From contig NZ_OU015321.1 in NCBI RefSeq assembly GCF_907163105.1, positions 1,550,001 through 1,614,000 on the forward strand: a stretch of DNA of 64,000 nt, given 5' to 3'. Position numbers and translations under genes: made by a program. The notes below the pieces were generated by a model. The model searched no databases. It worked only from the letters and a program-made list of their open reading frames with translations, and had not been told where the DNA came from. Shown piece by piece: positions 19,241 to 27,764 of this stretch. Position 1 is the first letter of the stretch, and each line of letters begins with the position of its first letter. The DNA comes from Cloacibacterium caeni. GTDB lineage: Bacteria; Bacteroidota; Bacteroidia; Flavobacteriales; Weeksellaceae.

Positions 19241-20803
19241 TTATTTTTTTGAGTAAATTACTTTTAATTGAGCATATTTGGTATTACTAGGATTCGGGTT
19301 AGCATCTAAGCTTGGATCCGTTCCTACTAGAACAATTCTTTGAGGAGCATATGCTTTAGTAGTATAATCTGTTCCTAATAATCCCCCTGTGGTAGATGAA
19401 GTTTGGAAACTACCAACATTGATAGTAATTGGTTTATTTGCTTCTTCTTTTTCTACAATATTTTTAATAAACTGAGTAATACCAATTTCATAGTAAGCAG
19501 GATTTTTATCTAAATCTACTGCGTTAACCATTTTGTAAACTCCAGAATAAGCAAAAATATCTCTATCTGGGAAAAACGAAAATGTAGTCGTATTATCTGT
19601 ACCTATTGTTTTTACTAATGTAGCAAAGGTATCTGGCTTAGCATAAGAATTATTCCATAAAACTTCGTCTGAATACAATCTTATTTTAGCAGAAAGCAAA
19701 CCTGCTTTTTCGTTTTTATATAAGTTTTTAAGCTTAGCAATAATGGCATCAGGAATAACTACTTCAGCACCTGGACCGCCCATTCCTTGTAAGAAAAGTT
19801 TAGCATCTCCACTTGCATTAGGAGTACTTGGTACGTGATTAACAAATGTATTGCTTCTGTTATACTGAATCTGATTAAAATGTACATTAGATGAACCTAA
19901 ATCTAGTGTATAACTTCCTTGAGTTCTTGTAGTAGTATTATTTTCTGTCTTATCATATTTATAATAGATAATAGCAGATAATTCATTAGGGTTAAAACTA
20001 AAAATATAACCATCATTTTCTACTACAGAAAATTTCAAACCTCTGAAATGTCTGATAAAACTCGCCGCGTCTTTTAATTCAAAAGAACCTTTTTTATCAA
20101 TAATTTTAGATTGGAAAAAATCTTTATCTAAAGAAATTCTTAAACCTGCATCTCTGCTGAATAATTCAGAATTATCAGAATCTTTGGTAATTTTAATAGA
20201 TCTAATGAATCCGTCAAATGATTTGGTTCCTAATAAAGTTCCTGTATTGACTTGTTGATTCGAATAGAAGTTAGTTTCTGTAGAATATAAGAAATCGGTA
20301 ACTTCATGTACATTAATCGTGAAATTACTTTTTGCTTTTCCGTATTTTTTAATAGGATAACTCGATACTACTTTTTTTGCAGCTATATTATCTGGGTGTA
20401 TGTAATCTTCATAAGTTTTAGTCACTACTGAATCTGTAGCTATTTGATATAATGGCTTCATCTGTAAAACTACTGAATCCACTATTGCATTTGCACCAAA
20501 ATCTGGATCATAAGAAGATAATCTTACTTGAGTAACATATGATGACTTTTGCATCCCGAAGTTTGCCTCATCAAAAGCACCTAAAGTAGCTTCTGATAGT
20601 CTGTCATTATCTGCTTCTAGCGCATCATTATTATAAACATTATAGGCTACTACATCGAAACTTTCTTCTGTTCCTTGAGCTGTTCCATTTTGGAAAAATT
20701 GCATTCCTAATTCGTCTGGCTCAGATTCACAAGCTACTGTAATAGCAGCTCCCGAAAATAAAATAAAAAATAGCCTAAAGATATTCTGAATTTCTTTTAT
20801 CAT
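19241..20803 (-). CDS. DUF4270 lipoprotein
   Basis: A 520-residue exported protein with a signal peptide ending in a lipobox (TVAC, Cys25) and the DUF4270 start (ESEPDELGMQFF). The rest is beta-rich with no catalytic motif that I recognise. DUF4270 lipoproteins are common in Flavobacteriia and of unknown function. Position 25 bp after the GT5-like gene and 7 bp before glmS suggests one transcript through to gldN. Since the downstream genes include the T9SS core, an envelope role is plausible but inferred only from context. Confidence 0.9.
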   Translation of the reverse strand: MIKEIQNIFRLFFILFSGAAITVACESEPDELGMQFFQNGTAQGTEESFDVVAYNVYNNDALEADNDRLSEATLGAFDEANFGMQKSSYVTQVRLSSYDPDFGANAIVDSVVLQMKPLYQIATDSVVTKTYEDYIHPDNIAAKKVVSSYPIKKYGKAKSNFTINVHEVTDFLYSTETNFYSNQQVNTGTLLGTKSFDGFIRSIKITKDSDNSELFSRDAGLRISLDKDFFQSKIIDKKGSFELKDAASFIRHFRGLKFSVVENDGYIFSFNPNELSAIIYYKYDKTENNTTTRTQGSYTLDLGSSNVHFNQIQYNRSNTFVNHVPSTPNASGDAKLFLQGMGGPGAEVVIPDAIIAKLKNLYKNEKAGLLSAKIRLYSDEVLWNNSYAKPDTFATLVKTIGTDNTTTFSFFPDRDIFAYSGVYKMVNAVDLDKNPAYYEIGITQFIKNIVEKEEANKPITINVGSFQTSSTTGGLLGTDYTTKAYAPQRIVLVGTDPSLDANPNPSNTKYAQLKVIYSKK

Positions 20804-20828
20804 TTAAGTAATTATATGTGATTTGTGA

Positions 20829-21599
20829 TTAGTAAATTTCGCTTATAGAACCGCCGTCTACATATTCGTTTTTAGGTGTTTTAGATTCTTCAAAGGCTTT
20901 GTCTAGTTTTTCTTCTAAAAATTCATCTCCTTTTACAATAGTATCTACCAAATTCATGCTTTCTATTACAAAACTTTGGATGGTAGGCTCTTCTAATGCT
21001 TTAAGGTTTTCAATATTATCAAACTTTAATTTTTCAGTAATATTGTCACCTAGAGATAAATCTTTTTCATTGTACACAGAAAGTACAAGTTGAGTATCGT
21101 TAAAATAAGAATCTGTCTTATAGTAATTTTTAAGGTAAATCGGGATAAATGAAGCCATCCATCCGTTAAAATGGATAATATCTGGAACCCAATTTAGTTT
21201 TTTAATGGTTTCTATTACACCTCTTGCAAAGAAAATTGCTCGTTCATCATTATCTTCAAACGGTTGATTATCTTCATCCTGATAATATTGTTTTCTCTTG
21301 AAATATTCTTCATTATCTATGAAATAAACCTGCAATCTTTCTCCTGGCAAAGAAGCTACTTTTATGATTAACGGCTGGTCTAAATCATTGATAATAATGT
21401 TCATTCCAGATAATCTAATCACTTCATGCAACTGAAATTTTCTCTCGCTGATAAATCCAAATCTCGGCATAAAAACTCTTACGTCATTGCCTTCTTGGTG
21501 CATCTTCAGTGCCATCTTGTTCACCATCATCGCCATATTACTATCTTCCTGATATGGAAACATCTCTGTGGTGACGTATAAAATCTTTTGATTCGGCAT
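20829..21599 (-). CDS. Starch/glycogen synthase catalytic-domain (GT5 N-terminal) protein, single-domain
   Basis: A 256-residue protein matching only the N-terminal Rossmann half of GT5 glycogen synthases: MPNQKILYVTTEMFPYQED, then DVRVFMPRFGFI, then WVPDIIHFNGWMASFIPIYLK. Full-length GlgA has about 470 residues with a second C-terminal domain, absent here. The ADP-glucose-binding KxGGL motif expected around residue 15-20 is not present; the aligned stretch reads PYQEDSNMAMM. Glycogen synthase activity is therefore doubtful. I choose ATG 21599; the frame opens further to a TTG at 21623, which lies close to the likely promoter. It heads the minus-strand run that continues into DUF4270 and glmS. 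Confidence 0.8.
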   Translation of the reverse strand: MPNQKILYVTTEMFPYQEDSNMAMMVNKMALKMHQEGNDVRVFMPRFGFISERKFQLHEVIRLSGMNIIINDLDQPLIIKVASLPGERLQVYFIDNEEYFKRKQYYQDEDNQPFEDNDERAIFFARGVIETIKKLNWVPDIIHFNGWMASFIPIYLKNYYKTDSYFNDTQLVLSVYNEKDLSLGDNITEKLKFDNIENLKALEEPTIQSFVIESMNLVDTIVKGDEFLEEKLDKAFEESKTPKNEYVDGGSISEIY

Positions 21600-21638
21600 A
21601 ATATTTTTTTCTTCTCTATACAAAGACGGTTAATTATG

Positions 21639-21646
21639 CAAAAATA
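21639..21646 (-). promoter_or_regulatory. -7 box of the GT5-DUF4270-glmS-gld run
   Basis: On the minus strand this is TATTTTTG, a full TAnnTTTG match about 40 bp upstream of the chosen start of the GT5-like gene. It supports ATG 21599 over the TTG at 21623. Confidence 0.5.
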
Positions 21647-21686
21647 CAAAAAAATAACCGAATTTCTTTTAATTAACAATTTTTTA

Positions 21687-21694
21687 TAACTTTA
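21687..21694 (+). promoter_or_regulatory. -7 box of panC
   Basis: TAACTTTA matches TAnnTTTG in seven of eight positions, 17 bp before the panC ATG. A short leader of this kind recurs in this window. Confidence 0.4.
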
Positions 21695-21711
21695 CCCTAA
21701 ATACAATTTTT

Positions 21712-22554
21712 ATGAAAGTTCTGAAAAGCAAAAAAACACTGATTGATTATGTTGAAAGACAGAGAGAAATGGGTAAAAAAATAGGATTTGCTCCTACTAT
21801 GGGCGCACTTCACCAAGGTCACCTTTCTCTTTACAAAGCTGCTAAAAAAGAAAACGACGAAGTTATTTCTTCCATTTTTGTAAATCCTACCCAATTTAAT
21901 AATCCAGATGATTTTCAAAAGTACCCGAAAACCTTAGAAAAAGACTTAGAACTTTTAGAAAAAGCAGGTGTAGACGCTGTTTACGTTCCTAATGTAGAAG
22001 AAATGTATCCAGATGGACTAAACAGTAAAAAATATGATTTTGACGGACTCGAAAACGAAATGGAAGGCAAATACAGACCTGGTCATTTTGACGGAGTAGG
22101 AACCATCGTAGAAGAACTTTTCAGACAAGTACAGCCACACAATGCTTACTTTGGCGAAAAAGATTACCAGCAATTAGCCATTATCAAAAAAATGGTAGAA
22201 AAAACAAAACTACCCGTAAAAATTCACGAAGTTCCTACTTTAAGAGAAGAAGATGGACTTGCCATGAGTTCTAGAAATGTAAGACTCACTGAAATCCAAA
22301 GAAAAGAAGCAACCATCATCTACGAAACACTTACAAAAGTAAAAGAATGGTTTAAAGTGATTTCTCTGGAAGAAATTAAACAAAAAGTGACTGATATATT
22401 TAGAAATTCTAATTTCGAATTAGAGTATTTTGTCATTGCAGATGAAGAAACGCTTAAAGAAGCAAATGCTATAGATGAAGATAAAGAATACAGAGCATTT
22501 ATCGTAGCGTATGCTGATGAAGTAAGATTAATAGATAATATGCATTTAGGATAA
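21712..22554 (+). CDS. panC: Pantoate--beta-alanine ligase PanC
   Basis: A 280-residue ATP-dependent ligase joining pantoate and beta-alanine in coenzyme A synthesis. The nucleotide-binding segment FAPTMGALHQGHLSL carries the HxGH-type motif (HQGH), and FGEKDYQQLAII and AMSSRNVRL (KMSKS-like site) follow in order. The length matches the family. Start ATG 21712 gives the usual MKVLKSKKTL. It stands alone: the neighbour to the left is divergent, and a bidirectional terminator follows. Confidence 0.97.
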   Translation: MKVLKSKKTLIDYVERQREMGKKIGFAPTMGALHQGHLSLYKAAKKENDEVISSIFVNPTQFNNPDDFQKYPKTLEKDLELLEKAGVDAVYVPNVEEMYPDGLNSKKYDFDGLENEMEGKYRPGHFDGVGTIVEELFRQVQPHNAYFGEKDYQQLAIIKKMVEKTKLPVKIHEVPTLREEDGLAMSSRNVRLTEIQRKEATIIYETLTKVKEWFKVISLEEIKQKVTDIFRNSNFELEYFVIADEETLKEANAIDEDKEYRAFIVAYADEVRLIDNMHLG

Positions 22555-22562
22555 AATAAATA

Positions 22563-22592
22563 AAAAGCCTTCAAGTTACCTTGAAGGCTTTT
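22563..22592. terminator. Bidirectional terminator of panC and the tRNA cluster
   Basis: A 13-bp stem (AAAAGCCTTCAAG and complement, loop TTAC) has A-rich left and T-rich right flanks. It separates panC from the convergent tRNA genes. Confidence 0.88.
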
Positions 22593-22644
22593 AAACACCA
22601 AATCACAAAATATTAATATGAAAAAAATTTACTTTCGTAAATTG

Positions 22645-22717
22645 TGACCTGGCTGGGATTCGAACCCAGGACCCATACATTAAAAGTGTATTGCTCTACC
22701 AGCTGAGCTACCAGGTC
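22645..22717 (-). tRNA. tRNA-Lys (TTT), copy 2
   Basis: A 73-nt class I tRNA with acceptor GACCTGG/CCAGGTC, anticodon loop containing TTT, T loop TTCGAAT and discriminator A; CCA is not encoded. It is identical base for base to the copy at 22882-22954. Confidence 0.97.
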
Positions 22718-22762
22718 TTTGAAATTTATAAAAATTTCTAAGTTTTTATTTTTTGCTCTTCG

Positions 22763-22845
22763 TGCCTACGACTGGACTCGAACCAGCACATCCTTAGGAA
22801 ACCACCCCCTCAAGATGGCGTGTCTACCAATTTCACCACGTAGGC
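22763..22845 (-). tRNA. tRNA-Leu (GAG)
   Basis: An 83-nt class II tRNA with acceptor GCCTACG/CGTAGGC, anticodon stem CCATC/GGTGG, loop TTGAGGG (anticodon GAG), a variable arm and discriminator A. It lies between two identical tRNA-Lys genes. Confidence 0.95.
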
Positions 22846-22881
22846 AAAAAAAATCCGTAAAGGGTATACGGAATTTTGTTG

Positions 22882-22954
22882 TGACCTGGCTGGGATTCGA
22901 ACCCAGGACCCATACATTAAAAGTGTATTGCTCTACCAGCTGAGCTACCAGGTC
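22882..22954 (-). tRNA. tRNA-Lys (TTT), copy 1
   Basis: Same sequence as 22645-22717. It is the first gene of the minus-strand cluster Lys-Leu-Lys. A small hairpin (TCCGTA with TACGGA, about 22854-22873) lies between it and tRNA-Leu and could be a processing or pausing site. Confidence 0.97.
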
Positions 22955-22982
22955 TCCTTAACATCTCTGTTAAAAAGTGGTG

Positions 22983-22990
22983 CAAAGATA
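22983..22990 (-). promoter_or_regulatory. -7 box of the tRNA cluster
   Basis: On the minus strand this is TATCTTTG, a full TAnnTTTG match 29 bp upstream of the first tRNA-Lys. Confidence 0.6.
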
Positions 22991-23021
22991 CGCCTTTTTT
23001 TAAATTCTCAAAATTTTTTAA

Positions 23022-23029
23022 GAACTTTG
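23022..23029 (+). promoter_or_regulatory. -7 box of aroK
   Basis: GAACTTTG matches TAnnTTTG except the first base, 15 bp before ATG 23044. It overlaps the in-frame GTG at 23029, which argues against that GTG as the start. Confidence 0.4.
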
Positions 23030-23043
23030 TGCAAAATAAAATT

Positions 23044-23565
23044 ATGATAATTTCACTTGTAGGCTACATGGGAAGCGGTAAATCTCACATTTCCAAAATA
23101 TTGGGAGAAAAAATAAATTTTAAAATTTTTGACCTCGACAAAGAAATTTCTAAGAAAAAAAACATGACTATACCCGAAATTTTTGAGAAAAAGGGTGAAA
23201 TCTACTTTAGAAAGTCAGAAAAAGAAACTTTGGAAGAGCTACTTGCTACCCAGGAAAATTGTATTATTAGTCTAGGTGGTGGCACTCCTGTGTATTATAA
23301 TAACATGGAAATTCTTAATAATAATTCTATCACCATTTATCTGAGAGCAAATATTGGCACACTGGTTCAAAGATTATCTAAACAAAAAGAAAAAAGACCT
23401 CTTATTGCGAGAATAAGTGACGAAGATTTACCAGAATTTATCGCCAAACACCTTTTTGAGAGAAACATTTTTTACAATAAAGCACAATACGTTGTAGATA
23501 CCGACCATAAAACACCAGAAGAAATAGTAGAGGAAATCACTACTATTCTTCAGCTACATCCTTAA
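23044..23565 (+). CDS. aroK: Shikimate kinase AroK
   Basis: A 173-residue kinase phosphorylating shikimate at the 3-hydroxyl in the chorismate pathway. The Walker A motif is GYMGSGKS at residues 6-13, the shikimate-binding DLDKEI and a YFRKSE segment follow, and SLGGGTPVY matches the GGG substrate motif. An adenine-loop arginine is in KEKRPLI. I start at ATG 23044, since the upstream in-frame GTG at 23029 lies in the likely -7 box. The 3' end overlaps the convergent S4 gene by 23 bp. Confidence 0.95.
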   Translation: MIISLVGYMGSGKSHISKILGEKINFKIFDLDKEISKKKNMTIPEIFEKKGEIYFRKSEKETLEELLATQENCIISLGGGTPVYYNNMEILNNNSITIYLRANIGTLVQRLSKQKEKRPLIARISDEDLPEFIAKHLFERNIFYNKAQYVVDTDHKTPEEIVEEITTILQLHP

Positions 23566-23974
23566 AGAAAGAATCCCAATCATCTTCTGTCATAGAAGTT
23601 TCATCATGGTCTGTTTCTAAGAAATCATCCATATCTCTTCTATCTTTTTTGGTTGGTCTTCCTTCTCCTTTGGTACGATAATAATCCTGAGACATTTTTC
23701 TGAGTTTTAGCAATTCATATTGCTCTTTCTCGGTCATGTCTGCTACATGAAGGGCAACTAATTTGGCTCCTATTCTACTTTTGGGAATTTGTAAAACCTT
23801 AATTTTATAGTCGATTTGATTTTTTCTTATCTTGATAATATCTCCTTCTTTTACTTCTTTGGAAGATTTTACAGTGTTTTCTCCTACAGAAACTCTATTT
23901 TTCTTAATTTCTTCAGCTGCTATATTTCTTGTTTTGTAAAACCTAATACTCCATAAAAATTTATCAATTCTCAT
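23543..23974 (-). CDS. S4-domain RNA-binding protein (Hsp15/HslR-like)
   Basis: A 143-residue protein with an N-terminal S4 RNA-binding domain (MRIDKFLWSIRFYKTRNIA to about residue 60), a basic middle part (KGEGRPTKKDRRD) and an acidic tail. E. coli Hsp15, the best known relative, recycles stalled 50S subunits that carry nascent chain and tRNA; the same role is inferred. Length fits Hsp15 (about 133). It converges on aroK and overlaps its 3' end by 23 bp; a promoter of the next gene lies directly upstream. Confidence 0.88.
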   Translation of the reverse strand: MRIDKFLWSIRFYKTRNIAAEEIKKNRVSVGENTVKSSKEVKEGDIIKIRKNQIDYKIKVLQIPKSRIGAKLVALHVADMTEKEQYELLKLRKMSQDYYRTKGEGRPTKKDRRDMDDFLETDHDETSMTEDDWDSFFKDVAEE

Positions 23975-23984
23975 AATTTATTTA

Positions 23985-23992
23985 TACTTTTG
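23985..23992 (+). promoter_or_regulatory. -7 box of the lipoprotein gene at 24049
   Basis: TACTTTTG is a full TAnnTTTG match 56 bp before the ATG. Confidence 0.5.
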
Positions 23993-24048
23993 CAGTTATT
24001 GAAAATATCGAGCAATTTAATTAAACAAATCTAAAGGATAAAAAACTT

Positions 24049-24789
24049 ATGAAAAAAATATTTTTGTTTCTTGCTTTAGCTTCTCTAGCTATCACATCAT
24101 GTAATAATGATGATGACAATAACAGCACTACAGAAGAAGTGAGTATAGAAACTCAGAATACATATGATGATGAGGCCATTCAAAAATTTTTAAAAGACAA
24201 CTATTTTGATTCTAGAGGAAATATCGTAGCATTTAGCAGTACTTCTACCACAGATGATAATGAGAAACCTCTATCTGATTACAATCCCGTAAAACTAAAT
24301 TCTGGAGTAATTTACATCAGCAGATACACTCCTACTAATGGAAAAGCCATCGTAGCTACTGATAAAATAAAGTTAATGCACAACACTTATACCTACGTAG
24401 CTGTAAAAGGTAGTGATAATGTAGTGAAATTTGACTCGAAATATCCTTTTAGAACCACTATTATTACTACTGGAACACCAGAAATAGACCCTGCTTATTT
24501 CCATGTAAGAACAAGTGTTCTGAACAAATACAACACAGACAACAGCACGACTAAAACCAGAGCATTCTATGAAATGGAAGGTTTCCAGGAGGCGATTAAA
24601 AATTTCCAAAGTTGTGAATTAAATGACACGGACAACTACAACTTACAAGGCGTAATTATAGTACCTTCTAGAGCTGCATTTGCAAGAGATGAACATTTTG
24701 CATATTCTGCTTTTAGTTTCAGAAATAGAACATTTGTTTTCAACTTCCAAGTGTTTAAAACAGAAACAAGAACATCAGCAGAAGACTAA
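24049..24789 (+). CDS. Exported lipoprotein, possibly FKBP-like
   Basis: A 246-residue lipoprotein with signal peptide and lipobox ITSC (Cys18), followed by an Asn/Asp-rich linker. The C-terminal part (about 170-240) has GFQEAIKNFQ, then VIIVPSRAAFA, then FVFNFQVFKTE, an order reminiscent of the second half of FKBP-type prolyl isomerases. Several FKBP active-site aromatic positions are not recognisable, so an isomerase activity is unproven. It has its own -7 box and a strong terminator, and is likely monocistronic. Confidence 0.65.
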   Translation: MKKIFLFLALASLAITSCNNDDDNNSTTEEVSIETQNTYDDEAIQKFLKDNYFDSRGNIVAFSSTSTTDDNEKPLSDYNPVKLNSGVIYISRYTPTNGKAIVATDKIKLMHNTYTYVAVKGSDNVVKFDSKYPFRTTIITTGTPEIDPAYFHVRTSVLNKYNTDNSTTKTRAFYEMEGFQEAIKNFQSCELNDTDNYNLQGVIIVPSRAAFARDEHFAYSAFSFRNRTFVFNFQVFKTETRTSAED

Positions 24790-24796
24790 AAAATAT

Positions 24797-24820
24797 AACC
24801 GCCTAATTAGGCGGTTTTTT
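24797..24820. terminator. Terminator between the lipoprotein and recO
   Basis: The stem AACCGCCT with AGGCGGTT around loop AATT is followed by seven T on the plus strand and preceded by an A-rich tract, so it can serve both convergent genes. Confidence 0.85.
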
Positions 24821-25503
24821 TATTCAAATACTTCTAAAATTACAGGTAAAGATTTAGGCGAATAAAATTCTGGAAAGTGCATTTTATAGTATTGTAAAAT
24901 AGAATCTAATAAAGGCTTTCTGTATTTTTTTTCAATTATAAAATCTTCTTCTATCTCTTCGTCTAAAATTTTCTTCCAGAGGGAAGATAGTTCTTCATCT
25001 ACTTCTTTTTGTGAAATCTCTTCTTGAAAAATCCCCTTTTCAATATTTAAAAATTTTTCTTCGGATACCAATGGAGAAATTCCAAAAAACTGAAGCATTC
25101 TAATCAGAAAAAAATAATGCGCATGCATCTTTTTATCTAAAATTTTCTGTTTGAAAAATTTAATTTCTTGATAAAGAGCAACTTGCTGACTTTCATTCTT
25201 CAAAATTTGATTAAGAAAATCAGAAAGAAAGAAAATCACCGCGTTCTGATGAACATTTACCTCATCAGGTAATTTCTCACTGAGTTCTACCTTTTTAATG
25301 GTAGGAAGATTGCCATGATGACTTGAAAAGGTAATTTCCAGCTCATTAAGCGGCGAAAGAAAAGCTTTCTTTTTGTTCTTAGCAGAATATATTCCTCTCA
25401 TGAAAAACGACTGAAAACCGCTTTCTAACGTATAACAATGCAGAATGGCATCATAATCTCCGTATTTAATATATGAGAGTAAAAATCCTGTGTTTTTATC
25501 CAT
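24820..25503 (-). CDS. recO: DNA repair protein RecO
   Basis: A 227-residue protein with the RecO N-terminal OB fold (NTGFLLSYIKYGDYDAILHCYTLE) and helical C-terminal part. RecO loads RecA onto SSB-coated single-stranded DNA with RecR in recombinational repair. The usual Cys4 zinc-finger cysteines are not visible, which is common in Bacteroidota RecO. The start ATG (25503) overlaps the porZ stop by one base in the arrangement TAATG, so the two are translationally coupled. Confidence 0.9.
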   Translation of the reverse strand: MDKNTGFLLSYIKYGDYDAILHCYTLESGFQSFFMRGIYSAKNKKKAFLSPLNELEITFSSHHGNLPTIKKVELSEKLPDEVNVHQNAVIFFLSDFLNQILKNESQQVALYQEIKFFKQKILDKKMHAHYFFLIRMLQFFGISPLVSEEKFLNIEKGIFQEEISQKEVDEELSSLWKKILDEEIEEDFIIEKKYRKPLLDSILQYYKMHFPEFYSPKSLPVILEVFE

Positions 25504-27758
25504 TAATTCACCACTGCAATTTTAGCGGTAGCTTTATCGGTTCCATCTTCATTGGTCATTAAGACAAAATAAATTCCCGAAGCTACTCTAATGCCTTTTT
25601 GATTATTGAGGTTCCATTCGTAATATCCGCCTCTTGCTACTGCTTGATGAACTACGTTTCCTGCTGCATCTGTAATTCTAATATTGGTTTTTTCGGCAAG
25701 TCCTGTAATTTTTACATTTCCTCTGTATTGACTTGTAACGACTGGATTTGGGTAAACCTTTATATCTGAAAAATCGCTAGAAATATTGATTACATCTCCT
25801 TGATACACCACAATTCCATCAAAAGTTACAAAATAAACCCTTCCTGTTTTGGGATCAACTTTTATATCGGTAACCACATCACTGGGTAATGGCGAATTCA
25901 CTTTTGTAAAATGAGAAATGGTATTTTCACCATTAGAACTAAGATAAAAAACACCTCCACCTTCTACAGAAACCCATTTTTGATTCCCAGAGTCAACTTC
26001 AATTTGAAGAATGGGTAAATCCTTAAAAAGTTCTTCTGGAATTCCATTTTGGGTGATGACAATAGGCTCTACTATAGGAGTTTTTTCAACAGCTGAAGAC
26101 CCCCCAGATAAAATTCTTAGCCCTTTATCAGTACCTATCCAAATATCTCCTGATTTATCGCCAGCAGAGCTCAAAGTTCCTGCGCCACTATCTGGCAATC
26201 CGCTTTTAACATCTAAAAGAAATATTTTATCATCTGATAAATTATCAATCGTCTTGTTATAATCAAACGCAACAAAATAATTTTGTCTTGGTGTAGATAA
26301 CCAAATGTAACCATCAAAAAAAATAGGTTTCTGAGCTGCCGCAACAACATTTAAATCCTTGACTAAAAAACCATCAGTATTTTTATCATAAAATAGTAAT
26401 GACGAAGCAACAGTACCTATTGTAAAAGCCATACTCCCAATTAAATTATTCTGATCATCATAGGTAAAACCTACTGGTCTGTTATAACTGAAATTTGTAG
26501 AAAGACTATAATATTTAACAAAATCAAAATCTTTTTTAGATTCATTATAAGTAAATTTATAAATACCTTGACCTGTTGTTTGATTATAGTTTGCGGTAAA
26601 AACTTCTTTGTAATTGACTGGGCTTGCAATAACATCTAAAGTATTAAAAATAATAGGATTATTTAAAAAATAAGAAGGATACACCCATTGTCTTCCATCA
26701 TAGAAATAAAATCCTAAATCTGGCCTTGGACTTATAGGAGAATTATACCTTCCTTCTCTTCCCCCAGTTGATACCCATAATTTATCATCTTGAATTTGAA
26801 TCTTATATGAAATATTAGAATACGGTCCATCTGGTTTATAGGAGGTTTTAGATTCATCATAAATCCCTGAAAGTTTAGTTCCTGTATAAACTTGATTGTT
26901 TACTACGAAAGCCGTATTTACTTCTTCTGCAATATCTATTGTTTTTTGCAATGTTCCTGTAAGTGTATACGCGTACACTTTGGTTTGGTCTGCAACAATA
27001 ATTTGGGAATCCGTAATTTTGAGGTCTTTAATTTTGGTAAAACTTTGCGGAATAGAACTTAAACTTCCCACATTACCATAATACACCGTATTATTATTAG
27101 ATAATACCAAAATTGCTTTAGAATCTATCTGTGTATAATTCCCTGGTACTGAATTCCAATTGCTGTACACCGAAAAAGTTACATCTATAGGATGATATTT
27201 AAGACTAGTTCCTGTAATCGCATAAACCGTATTGTCTTTTATGGTGGCTTCTAAAACTTTTTCGTAAGAAGTACCATTAAAAAAGAAACAAGTATCCCCA
27301 AATTCTTTTTTGGTGATGTTAAAAATAGAAACACCATAACCTACAGAAATCACGGCTTTGTCTCCATTGATAGAAATATTATTAATCGTTTTACTTCCGG
27401 TATAACTTTGAGAAAGCGGAATATCTACCACATACGTTACACCATCTGCAGTTACCACATCTAGATTACCAGATTTATAACCTATAATTGCTGTATTGGT
27501 AGCAGCGTCATAGTCAAAAGCCGAAATTTTCACTTCGTGCAAACCATTGGCTTTAGAAAGTTTGGTAATTTCACCTGAAATGGTGTTGTAATAAAAAACT
27601 CCGTTCTCGGTTGCTGCAATAATTTTCCCATCTTTTTCTTTGAAAGCCAAAACATTATTGTAAGAGAACAAATCGCTCCACTTACTATTGGTGTTTTGCG
27701 AAAACACTGAAAAATACAAAAAGAGCAGTAAAAAGACTAATATATTTTTTTTCATCAT
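25503..27758 (-). CDS. porZ: T9SS attachment-complex protein PorZ
   Basis: A 751-residue secreted protein: signal peptide (MMKKNILVFLLLFLYFSVFS), two beta-propeller regions (about 25-310 and 320-650) with many WI/WV-type blades (GDIWIGTDKGLRILSGG), and a C-terminal sorting domain of about 85 residues beginning near KVYPNPV and ending ATAKIAVVN. PorZ works with PorU, PorV and PorQ in the attachment complex that joins T9SS cargo to anionic lipopolysaccharide at the cell surface. The ATG choice is 27758; an in-frame TTG one codon upstream is less likely. Its coupling to recO appears incidental. Confidence 0.88.
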   Translation of the reverse strand: MMKKNILVFLLLFLYFSVFSQNTNSKWSDLFSYNNVLAFKEKDGKIIAATENGVFYYNTISGEITKLSKANGLHEVKISAFDYDAATNTAIIGYKSGNLDVVTADGVTYVVDIPLSQSYTGSKTINNISINGDKAVISVGYGVSIFNITKKEFGDTCFFFNGTSYEKVLEATIKDNTVYAITGTSLKYHPIDVTFSVYSNWNSVPGNYTQIDSKAILVLSNNNTVYYGNVGSLSSIPQSFTKIKDLKITDSQIIVADQTKVYAYTLTGTLQKTIDIAEEVNTAFVVNNQVYTGTKLSGIYDESKTSYKPDGPYSNISYKIQIQDDKLWVSTGGREGRYNSPISPRPDLGFYFYDGRQWVYPSYFLNNPIIFNTLDVIASPVNYKEVFTANYNQTTGQGIYKFTYNESKKDFDFVKYYSLSTNFSYNRPVGFTYDDQNNLIGSMAFTIGTVASSLLFYDKNTDGFLVKDLNVVAAAQKPIFFDGYIWLSTPRQNYFVAFDYNKTIDNLSDDKIFLLDVKSGLPDSGAGTLSSAGDKSGDIWIGTDKGLRILSGGSSAVEKTPIVEPIVITQNGIPEELFKDLPILQIEVDSGNQKWVSVEGGGVFYLSSNGENTISHFTKVNSPLPSDVVTDIKVDPKTGRVYFVTFDGIVVYQGDVINISSDFSDIKVYPNPVVTSQYRGNVKITGLAEKTNIRITDAAGNVVHQAVARGGYYEWNLNNQKGIRVASGIYFVLMTNEDGTDKATAKIAVVN

Positions 27759-27764
27759 CAATTT

